From JBGSTR01 sp963707135 (GTDB lineage Bacteria; Pseudomonadota; Gammaproteobacteria; Chromatiales; Chromatiaceae), in the NCBI GenBank assembly GCA_963707135.1, contig CAVPOY010000026.1, positions 1 to 64,000 on the forward strand: a stretch of DNA of 64,000 bases. Reading direction: 5' to 3'. Below are positions 1-8,689 of this stretch, one piece after another. The notes beneath the pieces are model-generated. The model did not search any database, had not been told where the DNA came from, and was given only the letters and a program-made list of their open reading frames with translations. Numbering within the stretch: position 1 is the first letter of the stretch; the number at the start of each line of letters is the position of its first letter. The position numbers and the translations under genes were made by a program.

Positions 1-72
1 GCTGCGGTAGACCTCGTGCTCTCGCCAGTACGCTTGCCACTTGGCTTCGATGGCCTTGGGGTCGTAGGGCAT
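1..72 (-). CDS. leuS: Leucyl-tRNA synthetase, N-terminal fragment (cut by window edge)
   Basis: The 24 codons read leftward from an ATG at 72 give a start of the form MPYDPKAIEAKWQAYWREH. This is the usual amino end of bacterial leucyl-tRNA synthetase, where a YDPKxIExKWQxYW pattern precedes the Rossmann domain. The enzyme charges tRNA-Leu in the cytoplasm. The rest lies outside the window. It diverges from the regulatory protein gene at 138, with about 65 bp for both promoters. The identification rests on one short conserved stretch, so it is good but not certain. Confidence 0.7.
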   Translation of the reverse strand, partial: MPYDPKAIEAKWQAYWREHEVYRS

Positions 73-137
73 GGTCGGTGGAAAGTGCCCCCGGCAGCAG
101 GCCGCGTCAATGTCGCCGCGGCGCTAGCATCCACCCC

Positions 138-1015
138 GTGGCCCGCTCCAAGTACGACCTCACCCCGGTCTATACGGTTTCGGACGGCACCGGAGATACC
201 GCCGCGGCTGTCGCACAGGCGGCGATGGCGCAGTTCCAGGTGGAGTGGCGGCCGCGACGCTACGCGGGGGTCCGGCACCAGTCGCTGGCTCGGCGCATCG
301 TGAAGGAGGCGAAGCGGGAGCGCGCGCTGATCGTCTTCACGCTGGTGGACCGGCGCGTAGCCATGAGCCTCCTCGAAGAGGCGGAGCGCTGTGGCGTGCC
401 CACCGTCGACGTGCTGGGCGGCATGATCGCCAAGGTCGCGCAGCACATGAACGTAGAGCCGCGGTCCCTACCCGGCCTGTTGCACGTATTCTCCGACGAG
501 TACTTCCGGCGCGTCGAGGCGGTGGAGTTCGCCGTCCGGCACGATGACGGCGCAAACCTCCACACCTGCACCTCGCGGACCTGCTTGACGGGGATCTCGC
601 GCACCTCGAAGACGCCGCTTTCCATGTATCTCGCGCAGCGCGGTTATCGCACCTGCAATGTCCCGATCGTGCCCGAGCTCGAGCCCCCCCGGCGCCCTGC
701 TGGATCTGGATCCGCGCAAGGTGTTCGCTCTGACCATCGACACCTCGCAGTTGCTCACGATCCGCCAGGCGCGGGTGCGAACGCTCGGCTCGCTTCCCTA
801 CAGCACCTACACGCATCCCGACGCCCTGCTCCAGGAGGTCAGCCGCGCGCCCGCATTACCGCGAGCGGGGCTGGCGAGTCGTCGACATCACGGGGCGCGC
901 CGCCGAGGAGAACGCGTCGCGCATCCTGCGCCTGGTGGAGAGCGGGGTGGGGCTGAAGCGCCGCCGCTGTCCCCCAACGTCCCCGCTGTCCCGCTGCCCC
1001 CGGCTGCGCGCCTAG
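138..1015 (+). CDS. ppsR: PEP synthase / pyruvate,phosphate dikinase regulatory protein (DUF299 bifunctional kinase-pyrophosphorylase), frameshifted
   Basis: Family members inactivate PEP synthase or PPDK by ADP-dependent phosphorylation of a threonine and reactivate it by phosphorolysis. I start at GTG 138 because the family motif VYTVSDGTGDTA follows within 20 residues. Later conserved pieces are FAVRHDDG, then GISRTSKTPLSMYLAQRGY (the nucleotide-binding GxSRTSKTPxS signature) and VPIVPELEPP. After that come DLDPRKVFALTID and finally VVDITGRAAEENASRIL. These lie in three reading frames, with changes near 560, 587, 690 and 845. The two near 560-590 compensate each other, which fits base-calling error better than pseudogenisation. 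The stop at 1013-1015 overlaps the stop of the convergent aminotransferase. The gene is not next to a ppsA or ppdK within the window, so its target is unknown. Confidence 0.8.
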
Positions 1016-2146
1016 GCGTAGAAGTCGCGAATCGCCGCGATCACGCAGTCCTGCATTTCGCGCGTCAGGCCGGGATACACGGGCAGCGCCAGGGTGTGTT
1101 CGGCGGCGGATTCGGCGTTCGGGAAGTCGCCGCGGGAATAGCCGAGCGAAGCGAAGCAGGCTTGGAGGTGGAAGGGGATCGGGTAGTACACCTCGGAGCC
1201 GATCTCGCGTTCGGCGAGGAAGCGCTTGAAGGTCGTCCCTGCGATCCGGCACGCGAATCACGTACTGGTTGTAGATATGGGCTTCTCGCCCCCACGCGGC
1301 CAGCGGTTTGCGCAACACCTTGTCGTCGATTTCCTCGTCGTAGTAGGCCGCGTTCCTGTGCGCCGCGCCTCGTGCCAGCGCTCGAGGACCGGGGAGCTTC
1401 ACCAGGAGTGCGGCCGCCTGGATGGCGTCGAGGCGGAAGTTCCCGCCGACCTGCGCGTGGTGGTAACGCTCCCGGTCGCCGTGGTCGCGCAGGCAGATGA
1501 GCCGGTCGCGCAGCTGCGCGTCGTCGGTGACGACCAGGCCGCCGTCGCCGATGGCGCCCAGGTTCTTGCTCGGGAAGAAGGAGAAGCAGCCGAGGGCGCC
1601 CATCTCACCCGCGCGCCTCTCGCCCCGCTGCGAGGGGTAGCGCGCTCCGATGGCCTGCGCGGCGTCCTCGATCACCGGAATGCCCCGCGCGTCCGCGATC
1701 TCGACGATCGGGTCCATGTCGGCACACTGACCGAAGAGGTGGACGGGTACGACGGCGCGCACGCGGTCGGCTCCCTCGCCATCGAGGCAGGCCCGCAGCG
1801 CAGCGGGGTCCAGGTTCAGCGTGTCCGGATCGACGTCTGCGAACACCGGTGTGGCGCCCAGGCGCGCGATCACGCCGGCGGTCGCGAAGAACGAGTAGGG
1901 GGTGGTCACGACCCGGTCGCCGGCTCCCACGCCCAGCGCCATGAGCGAGGCGAGCAGCGCGTCCGTGCCGGAAGACACGCCGATCGCGTAGCGGCAGCCG
2001 ACGTAGTCGGCGGCCGCCGCTTCGAAGAGCTCGACCTTCGGCCCCATCACGTAGCGGGTCGACTCCACGACCTTGAGCACGGCGGCCTTCAGCTCGGCCT
2101 CGACATCAGCCAACTGGGGTCGCAGGTCGAGTAGCGGGACTCTCAT
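1012..2146 (-). CDS. DegT/DnrJ/EryC1/StrS family PLP-dependent sugar aminotransferase, one frameshift
   Basis: Members transaminate nucleotide-linked keto-sugars (UDP- or dTDP-4-keto or 3-keto hexoses) for surface glycans or antibiotics. From ATG 2146 the product begins MRVPLLDLRPQLADVEAEL. It continues with the cofactor-site features GVSSGTDALLASLMAL, VIEDAAQAIGARY (Asp binding the pyridine nitrogen) and FFPSKNLGAIGDGG, with the Schiff-base lysine in SKNL. After IRVPDRRDDL the frame changes near 1240. The rest continues in another frame and ends in IRDFYA just before the stop at 1012. Total length would be about 378 residues, normal for the family. No other nucleotide-sugar gene lies nearby, so the exact substrate cannot be given. 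The stop overlaps that of the convergent gene at 1013-1015. Confidence 0.82.
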
Positions 2147-2297
2147 GGGTACCACGAGGAGAGCGGAGGCCGAAGGCTAGCGCATCCGGGCGGCGCCAGA
2201 GCGGCGTGCGCAGCCGCTCGGCTCACGCGCCTCAGCCGCGCGGAGTGGAGGGCTTCTCGCACTCCTTCTGGCTGTGAATGACTTCGCACTGCTCCCC

Positions 2298-2804
2298 TCA
2301 GCCAGCGCAGCGGCGCAGGAATTCGCCGGGGCCGACGACGCGCGCTCCGCGCCGTCGCGCGCGTTCGGCCAGCTGGCGATCGGCCGTCACGACGGCGATC
2401 TGCTCGGGATTCTCGGCAGCCCGGACTCTCGCGAGGAGCCAGTCGTCGGCTGACGCGGCAAACACCCGATGCGGCCCGTGCGCGTCGGATTCCTCGGGCT
2501 CCGCTTCGGGCCCGTCGAAGACCACCCAGATTTCGGCCTCGGCGTCGTCGAAGCGCGCGGCGCGTTCGAGCAGATCCGCCCGATGCCGCTCGGTCCACCA
2601 TTCGTCGCGCTCCCGTCCGCCCAACAGGATCCGCTGGACCACGTTGAAGCCGTCGACGAGCCAGATGCTCGGATCCTCCGCTGAACGCGCTGTCACGAGG
2701 GCTGGAGCGTACACGGCCGGCCCTGCAGGGGCCCATTTCAGGACTTCCGCATAAGCGAGTCCGAGCGCCACGAAGATCGCCGTGATCCACGCCGCCTCGA
2801 GCAC
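2298..2804 (-). CDS. NYN-domain (YacP-like) putative ribonuclease with N-terminal membrane segment
   Basis: The product is about 168 residues if begun at GTG 2804. A hydrophobic segment (WITAIFVALGLAYAEVL) near the start suggests a membrane anchor. It is followed by a PIN/NYN-type nuclease fold: WLVDGFNVVQRIL with the leading acidic residue, then WVVFDGPEAEPE, and later VVTADRQLAERARRRGARVVG, the usual second acidic motif with its helix. YacP/Rae1-like NYN proteins cleave ribosome-associated mRNA; function here is by family only. The frame stays open far upstream through the low-complexity stretch at 2881-2935, so the start is uncertain. It stands divergent from frdA. Confidence 0.6.
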   Translation of the reverse strand: MLEAAWITAIFVALGLAYAEVLKWAPAGPAVYAPALVTARSAEDPSIWLVDGFNVVQRILLGGRERDEWWTERHRADLLERAARFDDAEAEIWVVFDGPEAEPEESDAHGPHRVFAASADDWLLARVRAAENPEQIAVVTADRQLAERARRRGARVVGPGEFLRRCAG

Positions 2805-2880
2805 ACCGCGCGCGAAGCTTCCCGACGCTGCGCAGCGCTCCCGGCGTTCGGGTGTTCGGGAATCTTCCGGATGCTCCGGC

Positions 2881-2935
2881 GTCCCAATCCTCCCAATCCT
2901 CCCAAGCCTGCCAATCTTCCCGATGCTTCCCGCCC
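2881..2935. repeat. Short degenerate 9-bp tandem repeat
   Basis: About five near-copies of a CCAATCCTC-type unit lie head to tail between the NYN gene and frdA. No function is apparent. It keeps several frames open and inflates the apparent length of nearby reading frames. Confidence 0.6.
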
Positions 2936-3279
2936 CCCAGAAGTTGCAGCCCCGCCGTGCTCTGGATTCGCGACATGCTCGACCCTCCGCGCTCGACTCA
3001 GCGTGCGCGCCGGCCGTGACAGGTGTGGTCACACCGCGTTCTACCGGGATCCCTCGCCGCTTTTCGCCCGAGTCTCGATCGGTTACACGCCGGCCGGCCC
3101 CCAGAGCCGCTCTCGCCGCAATGCGGCGCATCGTCGTCGCTCCCGTGGGGTGGGGGGGAGGTGGCGCGACCCTTGGACACGACCGGCTGAGCGCCGCAAA
3201 CTTGGGCGCGAATCCGATCTGCGGCGAGTCGGATCCGAGATTTCCGATTCGGTGGACCGCCGCACGCACGAGGTACGGT

Positions 3280-4998
3280 TTGCCCGAAATCATCCGACAC
3301 GACATCGTGATCGTCGGCGGTGGAGCTGCGGGTCTGCGCGCAGCCATTGCGGCTGTGGAGTCGAATCCCGACGTCTCGGTGGCCATGGTTTCGAAGGTCT
3401 ACCCGATGCGGAGCCACACGGTTTCCGCGGAAGGGGGCGCCGCGGCAGTCGCGCGCGAAGACGACAGCTTCGAAATGCACGGCTACGACACGGTCAAGGG
3501 CTCCGATTTCCTGGGCGACCAGGACGTCATCCAGTACTTCGTCGAGAAGGCCCCCGAGGAGCTCACGCGGCTCGAGCACTGGGGCTGCCCCTGGAGTCGC
3601 AACGAGGACGGCAGCGTCGCCACCCGCGCCTTCGGCGGCATGAGCGCCAAGCGCACCTGGTACGCCGCCGACAAGGTCGGCTTCCACATGCTCCACACGC
3701 TCTTCCAGCACTCGATGCGTTTCGATCGCATCGTGCGCTACGACGAACAGTTCGTGACCAGGCTCCTGGTCGACGCAGGGGCGGTGCGCGGTGTCGTCGC
3801 ACTGGACGTACGCGAGGGTGCGGTGCGCGCAATCCTCGGGCGCGCGGTGATCCTGGCCACGGGCGGCGCCGGCAAGGTCTTCTCGTTCACGACCAACGGC
3901 AACATCAAGACGGGCGACGGGATGGCCCTGGCCTACCGCGAAGGCGTCGCGCTCAAGGATATGGAGTTCGTCCAGTATCACCCGACGGGTCTGCCCGGGA
4001 CGGGCATCCTGATCACCGAGGCCACGCGCGGCGAAGGCGGTTACGTCTTGAACGCCGAGGGCGAGCGCTTCCTGGCCATGCGTGATTACGGTGTCGGCGC
4101 CAAGGCGGAGTTGGGACCCCGCGACATGATCTCGCGGGCCATCATCCAGGAGATCGAGGCGGGCCGCGGCCTGAAGGGAACCTACGGCGAGTACGTCCAT
4201 CTCGATCTCACGCACCTCGGGGAGGAGAAGATCACCAGTCGGCTGCCGATGGTGCGCGAGCTCGCCAAGATCTACGCCGGTGTGGATCCGGTCTACCAAC
4301 CGATCCCGATCCGCCCCGTGGTGCACTACATGATGGGGGGCGTCGACACCGACATCGACGGGGCGACTCGGCTCCCCGGGTTGTACGCCGCCGGAGAGGT
4401 CGCGTGCGTCTCGCTCAACGGCGCCAACCGACTCGGCTCCAACTCGTTGACGGAGTGCCTCGTCTTTGGCGCCCGCTCCGGTGAGAAGGCCGTCGAATAC
4501 GCGATGGGTACGGACTGTGGCAACGTCGACGCACTGCGCGACATGGGCGACGAAGAGCGCGCGCGCATCGAAGCCTTGCGCGGCAAGAAGCGGGGCGGAG
4601 AGAAGCTCTCGCGGATCCGGCGCGAGCTGGCCGAGGTCATGGAGTCCGGCTGCGGTGTGTATCGCGATCAGTCGTCCATGGATGTCGCCGCGCGCGCCGT
4701 GGCGCAGCTCAAGGGTCGCTACGCGGATCTCGTCCTCGAAGACGACAGCGTCGTATTCAACACCGAGCTGATCGCAGCACTCGAGCTGGGCAACCTGCTC
4801 GACGTAGCCGAGGTGTTGGCGATCTCGGCGGCGCACCGCAAGGAGTCGCGCGGTGCGCACACGCGCAGGGACTTTACGGCGCGCGACGATCAGAACTTTC
4901 TCTACCACACGCTCTGCAGCTTCGATCCCGCCGGCCCGCGACTGGGGAGGAAGGCCGTGACCCTCGGTGTGTGGGAGCCCGAGGAGCGCAAGTACTGA
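3280..4998 (+). CDS. frdA: Fumarate reductase / succinate dehydrogenase flavoprotein subunit
   Basis: This is the FAD-bearing catalytic subunit that interconverts fumarate and succinate at the membrane. I choose TTG 3280, which has GAGG about 6-7 bp upstream and puts the FAD-binding strand (DIVIVGGGAAGLRAAIAA) at the amino end. That gives 572 residues, normal for FrdA. Other landmarks are RSHTVSAEGG with the histidine that binds FAD covalently, and EFVQYHPTGLPGTGILITEATRGEGG with active-site residues. HYMMGGVDTD and GEVACVSLNGANRLGSNSL lie in the C-terminal flavin region. The frame is intact. It overlaps frdB by ATGA, so the two are translationally coupled. A second, complete sdhCDAB operon occurs at 52-55 kb. 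Confidence 0.93.
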   Translation: MPEIIRHDIVIVGGGAAGLRAAIAAVESNPDVSVAMVSKVYPMRSHTVSAEGGAAAVAREDDSFEMHGYDTVKGSDFLGDQDVIQYFVEKAPEELTRLEHWGCPWSRNEDGSVATRAFGGMSAKRTWYAADKVGFHMLHTLFQHSMRFDRIVRYDEQFVTRLLVDAGAVRGVVALDVREGAVRAILGRAVILATGGAGKVFSFTTNGNIKTGDGMALAYREGVALKDMEFVQYHPTGLPGTGILITEATRGEGGYVLNAEGERFLAMRDYGVGAKAELGPRDMISRAIIQEIEAGRGLKGTYGEYVHLDLTHLGEEKITSRLPMVRELAKIYAGVDPVYQPIPIRPVVHYMMGGVDTDIDGATRLPGLYAAGEVACVSLNGANRLGSNSLTECLVFGARSGEKAVEYAMGTDCGNVDALRDMGDEERARIEALRGKKRGGEKLSRIRRELAEVMESGCGVYRDQSSMDVAARAVAQLKGRYADLVLEDDSVVFNTELIAALELGNLLDVAEVLAISAAHRKESRGAHTRRDFTARDDQNFLYHTLCSFDPAGPRLGRKAVTLGVWEPEERKY

Positions 4999-5747
4999 TG
5001 AGCGACCCGGACATGAAGACGTTCGTGATCACGCGCTTCGACCCGGATCGGGATGACGTTCCGCGCGCGCAGACCTACGAGGTTCCGGTCCGACCCGACT
5101 GGAAGGTGCTCGACGCGCTCAACTTCATCAAAGACGAGATCGACGCGAGCCTCTCGCATCGCTGGTCCTGCCGCATGGCCGTATGCGGGAGCTGCGGGAT
5201 GATGGTCGATGGTGTGCCGACCCTGACCTGCAAGGATCCGCTGTCGGACTACGGCGACACGGTCGAGGTGGCACCTCTCGCGAACTTCCCCGTCATCCGC
5301 GATCTGGTCGTCGACATCGACGGCTTCATGGAGAAGTTCCAGAGCGTGAAGCCCTGGATCGTGCGGGCCAAGGAACGCAGCGTCGAGGAGGGAACCCACC
5401 GTCAGTCTCCGGCAGAGCTCGAACAGTTTCGACAGTTCAGCATGTGCATCAACTGCATGCTGTGCTACTCGGCGTGCCCGGTGGTGGCCAACGAGCCCGA
5501 ATTCATCGGCCCCGCAGCCATCGCGTTGGGGCACCGTTACAACCTCGACTCTCGCGACGAAGGGCAGCGCGAACGCAACCGGATCTTCCGCGGCGAGGGC
5601 ACGGTCTTCTCCTGCTCCTACGCCAACGAATGCAGCGAGGTGTGTCCGAAGCACGTGGATCCGGCAGCGGCCGTGAACCAGGCGAAGGTCAACGCCGCGA
5701 TCGATTGGGCCAGGGGCTTCGTGCTGCCGCGCGGAGGAGATGCGTAA
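4998..5747 (+). CDS. frdB: Fumarate reductase iron-sulfur subunit
   Basis: This 249-residue subunit carries electrons between the quinone-binding membrane anchor and FrdA. The plant-type [2Fe-2S] site is visible as SCRMAVCGSCGMM, with a further Cys in TLTCKDP. The C-terminal ferredoxin-like part has CINCMLCYSACP and CSYANECSEVCPKHVDP for the [4Fe-4S] and [3Fe-4S] centres. The ATG overlaps the frdA stop (ATGA). The frame is intact and full length, and frdC follows 2 bp after the stop. Confidence 0.93.
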   Translation: MSDPDMKTFVITRFDPDRDDVPRAQTYEVPVRPDWKVLDALNFIKDEIDASLSHRWSCRMAVCGSCGMMVDGVPTLTCKDPLSDYGDTVEVAPLANFPVIRDLVVDIDGFMEKFQSVKPWIVRAKERSVEEGTHRQSPAELEQFRQFSMCINCMLCYSACPVVANEPEFIGPAAIALGHRYNLDSRDEGQRERNRIFRGEGTVFSCSYANECSEVCPKHVDPAAAVNQAKVNAAIDWARGFVLPRGGDA

Positions 5748-5749
5748 CC

Positions 5750-6040
5750 ATGGCGCGGCCCGCACATCCCGATGCGATGAGGCCGTCTCGACCGGGCAGG
5801 ACGCGCACGGCCCGGCCGAGCATGCCGCCGCGGTTTCCCTTCTCGGGACGCTACGCAGCCTACACCCTCTTCGATCTCACCGGCGTCTTCTATCTGCTCG
5901 CGGGCTTCGCAGCGCTGCGCGCCGTGTGGGCTCTGGGCGACGGCGAAGCCTCCTGGCAGAGGCTCCTGGGGCAGTTCGAGAATCCGCTCTACATCGGCTT
6001 TCACGTGTTGACCCTCGCCTCCGTCGTGTTCGGTGGTTGA
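5750..6040 (+). CDS. frdC: Fumarate reductase membrane anchor subunit C, truncated at 3' end
   Basis: The gene starts at ATG 5750 (a further ATG lies at 5822) directly behind frdB. The product has an extended, arginine-rich start, then SGRYAAYTLFDLTGVFYLLAG and a loop with QFENPLYIGFHVLTLASVVF. These match the first helix and the haem/quinone-side segment of FrdC-type anchors. Only 96 residues are encoded. The remaining helix or helices expected in a protein of about 130 residues are missing. The coding similarity ends within a few bases of 6040, exactly where the opposite-strand ATPase also loses its end. The truncation is therefore probably part of a sequence junction rather than a normal stop. 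Confidence 0.75.
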   Translation: MARPAHPDAMRPSRPGRTRTARPSMPPRFPFSGRYAAYTLFDLTGVFYLLAGFAALRAVWALGDGEASWQRLLGQFENPLYIGFHVLTLASVVFGG

Positions 6041-6050
6041 TCGATGCAGG
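6034..6050. other. Junction where two convergent genes are both cut
   Basis: Reading rightward, frdC loses similarity here; reading leftward, the ATPase loses similarity here after its LVKT residues. No terminator, repeat or insertion-sequence end is visible. A chimeric assembly join or a recombination end is the simplest reading. Confidence 0.6.
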
Positions 6051-6682
6051 GTCTTGACCAGCCCCGTCTGCAGGACATCCTTCCACAGATAGTCGGCGCT
6101 GAGCTCACGCAGCAAACGCGCCGGATCGGGGGTCAGGACCACCTCGGGATAGCTCCCGAACGCCAGCCGTTGCAGCAACAAGGCACGTAGCTGCGGGGCG
6201 AAGTGCCGGCACAGGTGCTCGTGGGGCAGCTCCGGGGGCGCCCACTCCTGAGCCGAGAGCGTCTCGGAAAACAGCAATGGCGGCAGCACCAGCTTGCGAT
6301 TGCGGCCCGTAAGGCTCTCCGCCGCCTGGTCGAGCAGATCGAGCGACGAAGAGCCGAGCAACAGGATCCGCACCGGCAGGCGAGCATCGAACCAGCCCTT
6401 GACGATGCGAGGCGCCTCGGGCAGCCGCTGAGCCTCATCGATCACCAACACGGGCGGATTGCCGAAGGAGCGCAATGCATCGGCGGGCGGTAACACCGCC
6501 GCGGCTCGGAAACGCGCCTTGTCTACCTCCACGTCGAAGTTGAGGAACAGCGCCCCAGCGCCCTGCAGCGCGTGCTCGACCAACGTTGTCTTGCCGACCT
6601 GGCGGGCACCGAGGACGATGCCGACCTTGTCGCCGGAGATAACCTCCCGCAGCGTCAGCTCAGCCAACCGTTTCAGATACAT
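6050..6682 (-). CDS. AAA-family ATPase with DUF4143-type C-terminus, truncated
   Basis: From ATG 6682 the product starts MYLKRLAELTLREVISG and has a Walker A (GARQVGKTTLVEHAL), a Walker B (PVLVIDEAQRL) and a sensor-type GSSSLDLLDQ. These are followed by TGRNRKLVLPPLLFSE and a segment typical of the AAA_14/DUF4143 family (GSYPEVVLTPDPARLL, ADYLWKDVLQTGLVKT). Such proteins are about 380-400 residues long. Here the winged-helix/DUF4143 half is missing after about 211 residues. The reading frame continues as unrelated sequence antisense to frdC. The family is common and its biological role is not well defined. Confidence 0.8.
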
Positions 6683-6844
6683 GATATTTCAACAGAACCG
6701 ATCATTCTGACTAGTTCCAATGTCAAAATATCATATCTTACTGAGTCTCAGGCAACGCGTTTGAGGGGAAGCTCGTCGGTCGGGTTAGGCGCGCGGCGCG
6801 ATTCTTCCAATCCCTTTCCTTGGCGCCCGCTGTGCCTCGGCCGC

Positions 6845-7257
6845 TCAAACCGCCCCGTAGTCCTGCAGCGCTGAACGCAGGCCGAGGTGCTCGACAAATG
6901 GATCGAAGTCCCGGTCGCTGTAGAGCAGGAACAGTCCCCGCTCGATGCAGCAGGTCGCGATCACCGTATCGATGGTCTTGCGCACCGATATCCCCAGCGC
7001 GCGCAACGCGCGGAAATTCTCCGCCGCTCGAATAGCGATACGTTCTCCCCCCAGTTCCACGACGGTCAGCGCCGTCAGGAGCTGCCTGGACTGTTTAAAA
7101 TCACGTTCCTTGACAAAGCCCTGGAGCACCTCGGTCAGGATCAGGTCGCCCACCGCTATTGGCTCGACGCCCAGCAGGGAATCCAGACATCTCCGCCTCT
7201 GGCGGTTGCGGTTCCGCGGAAGTAGTCGATCCAAACACTCGAATCGACCAGGATCAC
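6845..7257 (-). CDS. vapC: VapC-type PIN-domain toxin, one frameshift
   Basis: PIN toxins cut specific RNAs (tRNA or rRNA) unless bound by VapB. From GTG 7257 the product opens MILVDSSVWIDYFRG, with the first catalytic Asp. After about 22 residues the frame changes near 7187, where one base appears lost in GATGTCTGG, and continues DSLLGVEPIAVGDLILTEVLQGF. Later come the acidic residues of DTVIATCCIERG and LYSDRDFDPFVEHLGL, the usual third and fourth acidic positions. Total is about 137 residues, normal for VapC. The start overlaps the vapB stop (GTGA), so the pair is translationally coupled. Whether the frameshift is real decides if the toxin is active. Confidence 0.85.
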
Positions 7258-7448
7258 CGGTCCGCCCTCATGGCCTCCAAGTCCCCCTGCCAGTCGAGCT
7301 TGCCGCGGAAGCGCCGAATCTCCTGCTGCTGACGCAGCCGCAACAGGGTACGCAGCCCAAGCTCCACGACTTCACGCTTGGTCTTCAGCCCGGTCGCCCG
7401 CAGCGTGTCTTGCATCAGTTGATCGTCGATCACGATATTGGTGCGCAC
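7254..7448 (-). CDS. vapB: VapB-type antitoxin (ribbon-helix-helix)
   Basis: A 64-residue protein starts at GTG 7448, preceded by AGGA about 10 bp upstream. It reads VRTNIVIDDQLMQDTLRA then GLKTKREVVELGLRTLLRLRQQ, the strand plus two helices of a MetJ/Arc-type DNA-binding domain. The tail (IRRFRGKLDWQGDLEAMR) is the segment that wraps VapC. It should neutralise VapC and repress its own promoter. A palindrome lies just upstream. The gene is intact, unlike vapC. Confidence 0.88.
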   Translation of the reverse strand: MRTNIVIDDQLMQDTLRATGLKTKREVVELGLRTLLRLRQQQEIRRFRGKLDWQGDLEAMRADR

Positions 7449-7451
7449 GAT

Positions 7452-7477
7452 GTGTATCCTAAGTTCAATATATACAC
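7452..7477. promoter_or_regulatory. Candidate vapBC operator palindrome
   Basis: GTGTAT (7452-7457) and ATACAC (7472-7477) form a perfect 6-bp inverted repeat around a 14-bp AT-rich centre, immediately upstream of vapB and its ribosome-binding site. The position suits autoregulation by VapB-VapC. Inference from position and symmetry only. Confidence 0.45.
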
Positions 7478-7640
7478 AGGCCAGTCCCGTAGCCTGGATA
7501 GAGCAAAGGGCGAAATCGAGGTGGCCCCGGCCAACCATCAACTCCCTCCGCACGTCGGCATCTCCATCGGTAAGCGTCACGACGGCGTACAGATGCCCCG
7601 GCAGCACGCTGATGGCGACGATCTTGAACGGACGCAGCGC

Positions 7641-7683
7641 CCCTCCTCCCTCGCCCCCGCTCGCGGGAGAGGGTTGGGGTGAG
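7641..7683. repeat. Palindromic extragenic repeat, copy 1
   Basis: A GC-rich imperfect hairpin (CTCCCTC...CGCTCGCGGGAGAGG) is followed by the tail GTTGGGGTGAG. This REP-like element is widespread in proteobacterial intergenic DNA and is often mistranslated as PNPLPRAGEG-type peptides. A second copy starts about 80 bp downstream in the same orientation. Confidence 0.75.
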
Positions 7684-7720
7684 CAATTGTGAAGAGATGT
7701 TCCAGGGACGGAACTTCCTT

Positions 7721-7761
7721 GCTCCCCCTCTCCCGCTCGCGGGAGAGGGTTGGGGTGAGGG
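7721..7761. repeat. Palindromic extragenic repeat, copy 2
   Basis: CCCTCTCCCGCTCGCGGGAG forms the start of a near-perfect hairpin with GAGGG, followed by TTGGGGTGAGG. It is the better preserved of the two copies. It lies in about 770 bp without a gene between vapB and pilA. Confidence 0.8.
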
Positions 7762-8216
7762 CACGGTCCACCAAACGCTCCGCGTTCGGCAACAACCTCC
7801 AGGCGCACAGGCTGGCGCCCGCCCCAAAAAATCCGATCCAGTTCACAACACCGAACATTCCCTCGCCGCTCGCCTCTTCTATCGCGGCGGCGATCATCGA
7901 ATTTTCCGCGTCTCGGAAATGTTTCCACCGTAAGTCCCGTCACCAACTGACAATTTTTGTCACGTTCTGACACGCAAGGAGACTGCGAAAGGGCGGCTGT
8001 ACGCGGTGCGCCTGCGGACCAAGTCAACGATCGCTGAGATTTAGCGCATTACATCAACGACTTGAAACAATGAGTGTCAACGGACCTGGTACACGCGAAA
8101 CATTGGCCCAAAGGCTGCTAATCGCAAATCGGGAGAATTCGCAACGCGGCTGGACAGGGATAGCCGCCAAAGCCTCCCGAATCAGCCGCAAACCAATCAT
8201 TCATGAGGAACATCTA

Positions 8217-8654
8217 ATGAAAAAGCAGCAATCCGGTTTCACCCTTATCGAACTCATGATCGTCGTCGCGATCATCGGCATCTTGGCGGCCATCGCCATC
8301 CCGGCCTATCAGGACTACACGGTTCGCGCGAAGGTCTCGGAGGTTATGGTGATCGCCTCCAAGGATAAGGGATCTGTCTCAGAGTTCTTTATCAGCAGTG
8401 GGGGTATGCCTTCAACCGCAGCCGCCGCTGGCCTAAACGTATCTGCCGGCCAGAGCAACTACCTATCAGCCGATACCGCTGTTGCCGCAACCTCCTCAAC
8501 AGTGGGGACACTCACTTACACGCTCTCTAACTTGGGGCCGACCGACGCGTCTGGCACTATAGTCTTCACGGGAACGGGAGACAACAATGGGGTCAGCTGG
8601 GTATGCAACGGCGGCAACTTTCCCTCTAAGTATCGCCCCGCGAATTGTCGGTAA
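8217..8654 (+). CDS. pilA: Type IVa major pilin
   Basis: The 145-residue prepilin starts at ATG 8217, with GAGGA about 8 bp upstream. The leader is MKKQQSG, then the mature end begins FTLIELMIVVAIIGILAAI, with the PilD cleavage site after Gly7 and Glu5 of the mature pilin. The rest is the globular head, rich in Ser, Thr and Ala. It ends in a disulfide-bounded loop (Cys in SWVCNGG and in PANCR at the very end). It is exported and assembled into the pilus for adhesion, twitching or DNA uptake. No pilB, C or D genes are in the window. A terminator follows, and the next gene may glycosylate it. Confidence 0.95.
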   Translation: MKKQQSGFTLIELMIVVAIIGILAAIAIPAYQDYTVRAKVSEVMVIASKDKGSVSEFFISSGGMPSTAAAAGLNVSAGQSNYLSADTAVAATSSTVGTLTYTLSNLGPTDASGTIVFTGTGDNNGVSWVCNGGNFPSKYRPANCR

Positions 8655-8689
8655 GCCAGCCATCACATACGTCTGACTCTATGACCAAC

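Larger units (their letters stand above)
7478..8216. other. Gene-free region upstream of pilA
   Basis: Apart from the two palindromic repeats I see no coding signal. Open frames here are products of the repeats. A small inverted repeat, TGTCA-N5-TGACA, lies at 7958-7972 and could be a regulatory site for pilA. I do not see a convincing sigma-54 -24/-12 pair. Confidence 0.5.

Noticed and set aside
2998..4908. 636-residue open frame antisense to frdA
   Set aside because: It mirrors the codon structure of frdA on the other strand, has no family motif, and frdA is certain.
7958..7990. Possible sigma-54 promoter for pilA
   Set aside because: TGACACG resembles the -24 box but no TTGCA-like -12 box stands at the required spacing.
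7254..8027. 257-residue minus-strand frame covering vapB and upstream DNA
   Set aside because: Only the last 64 codons are VapB; the rest translates the palindromic repeats (PNPLPRAGEG-type peptide).
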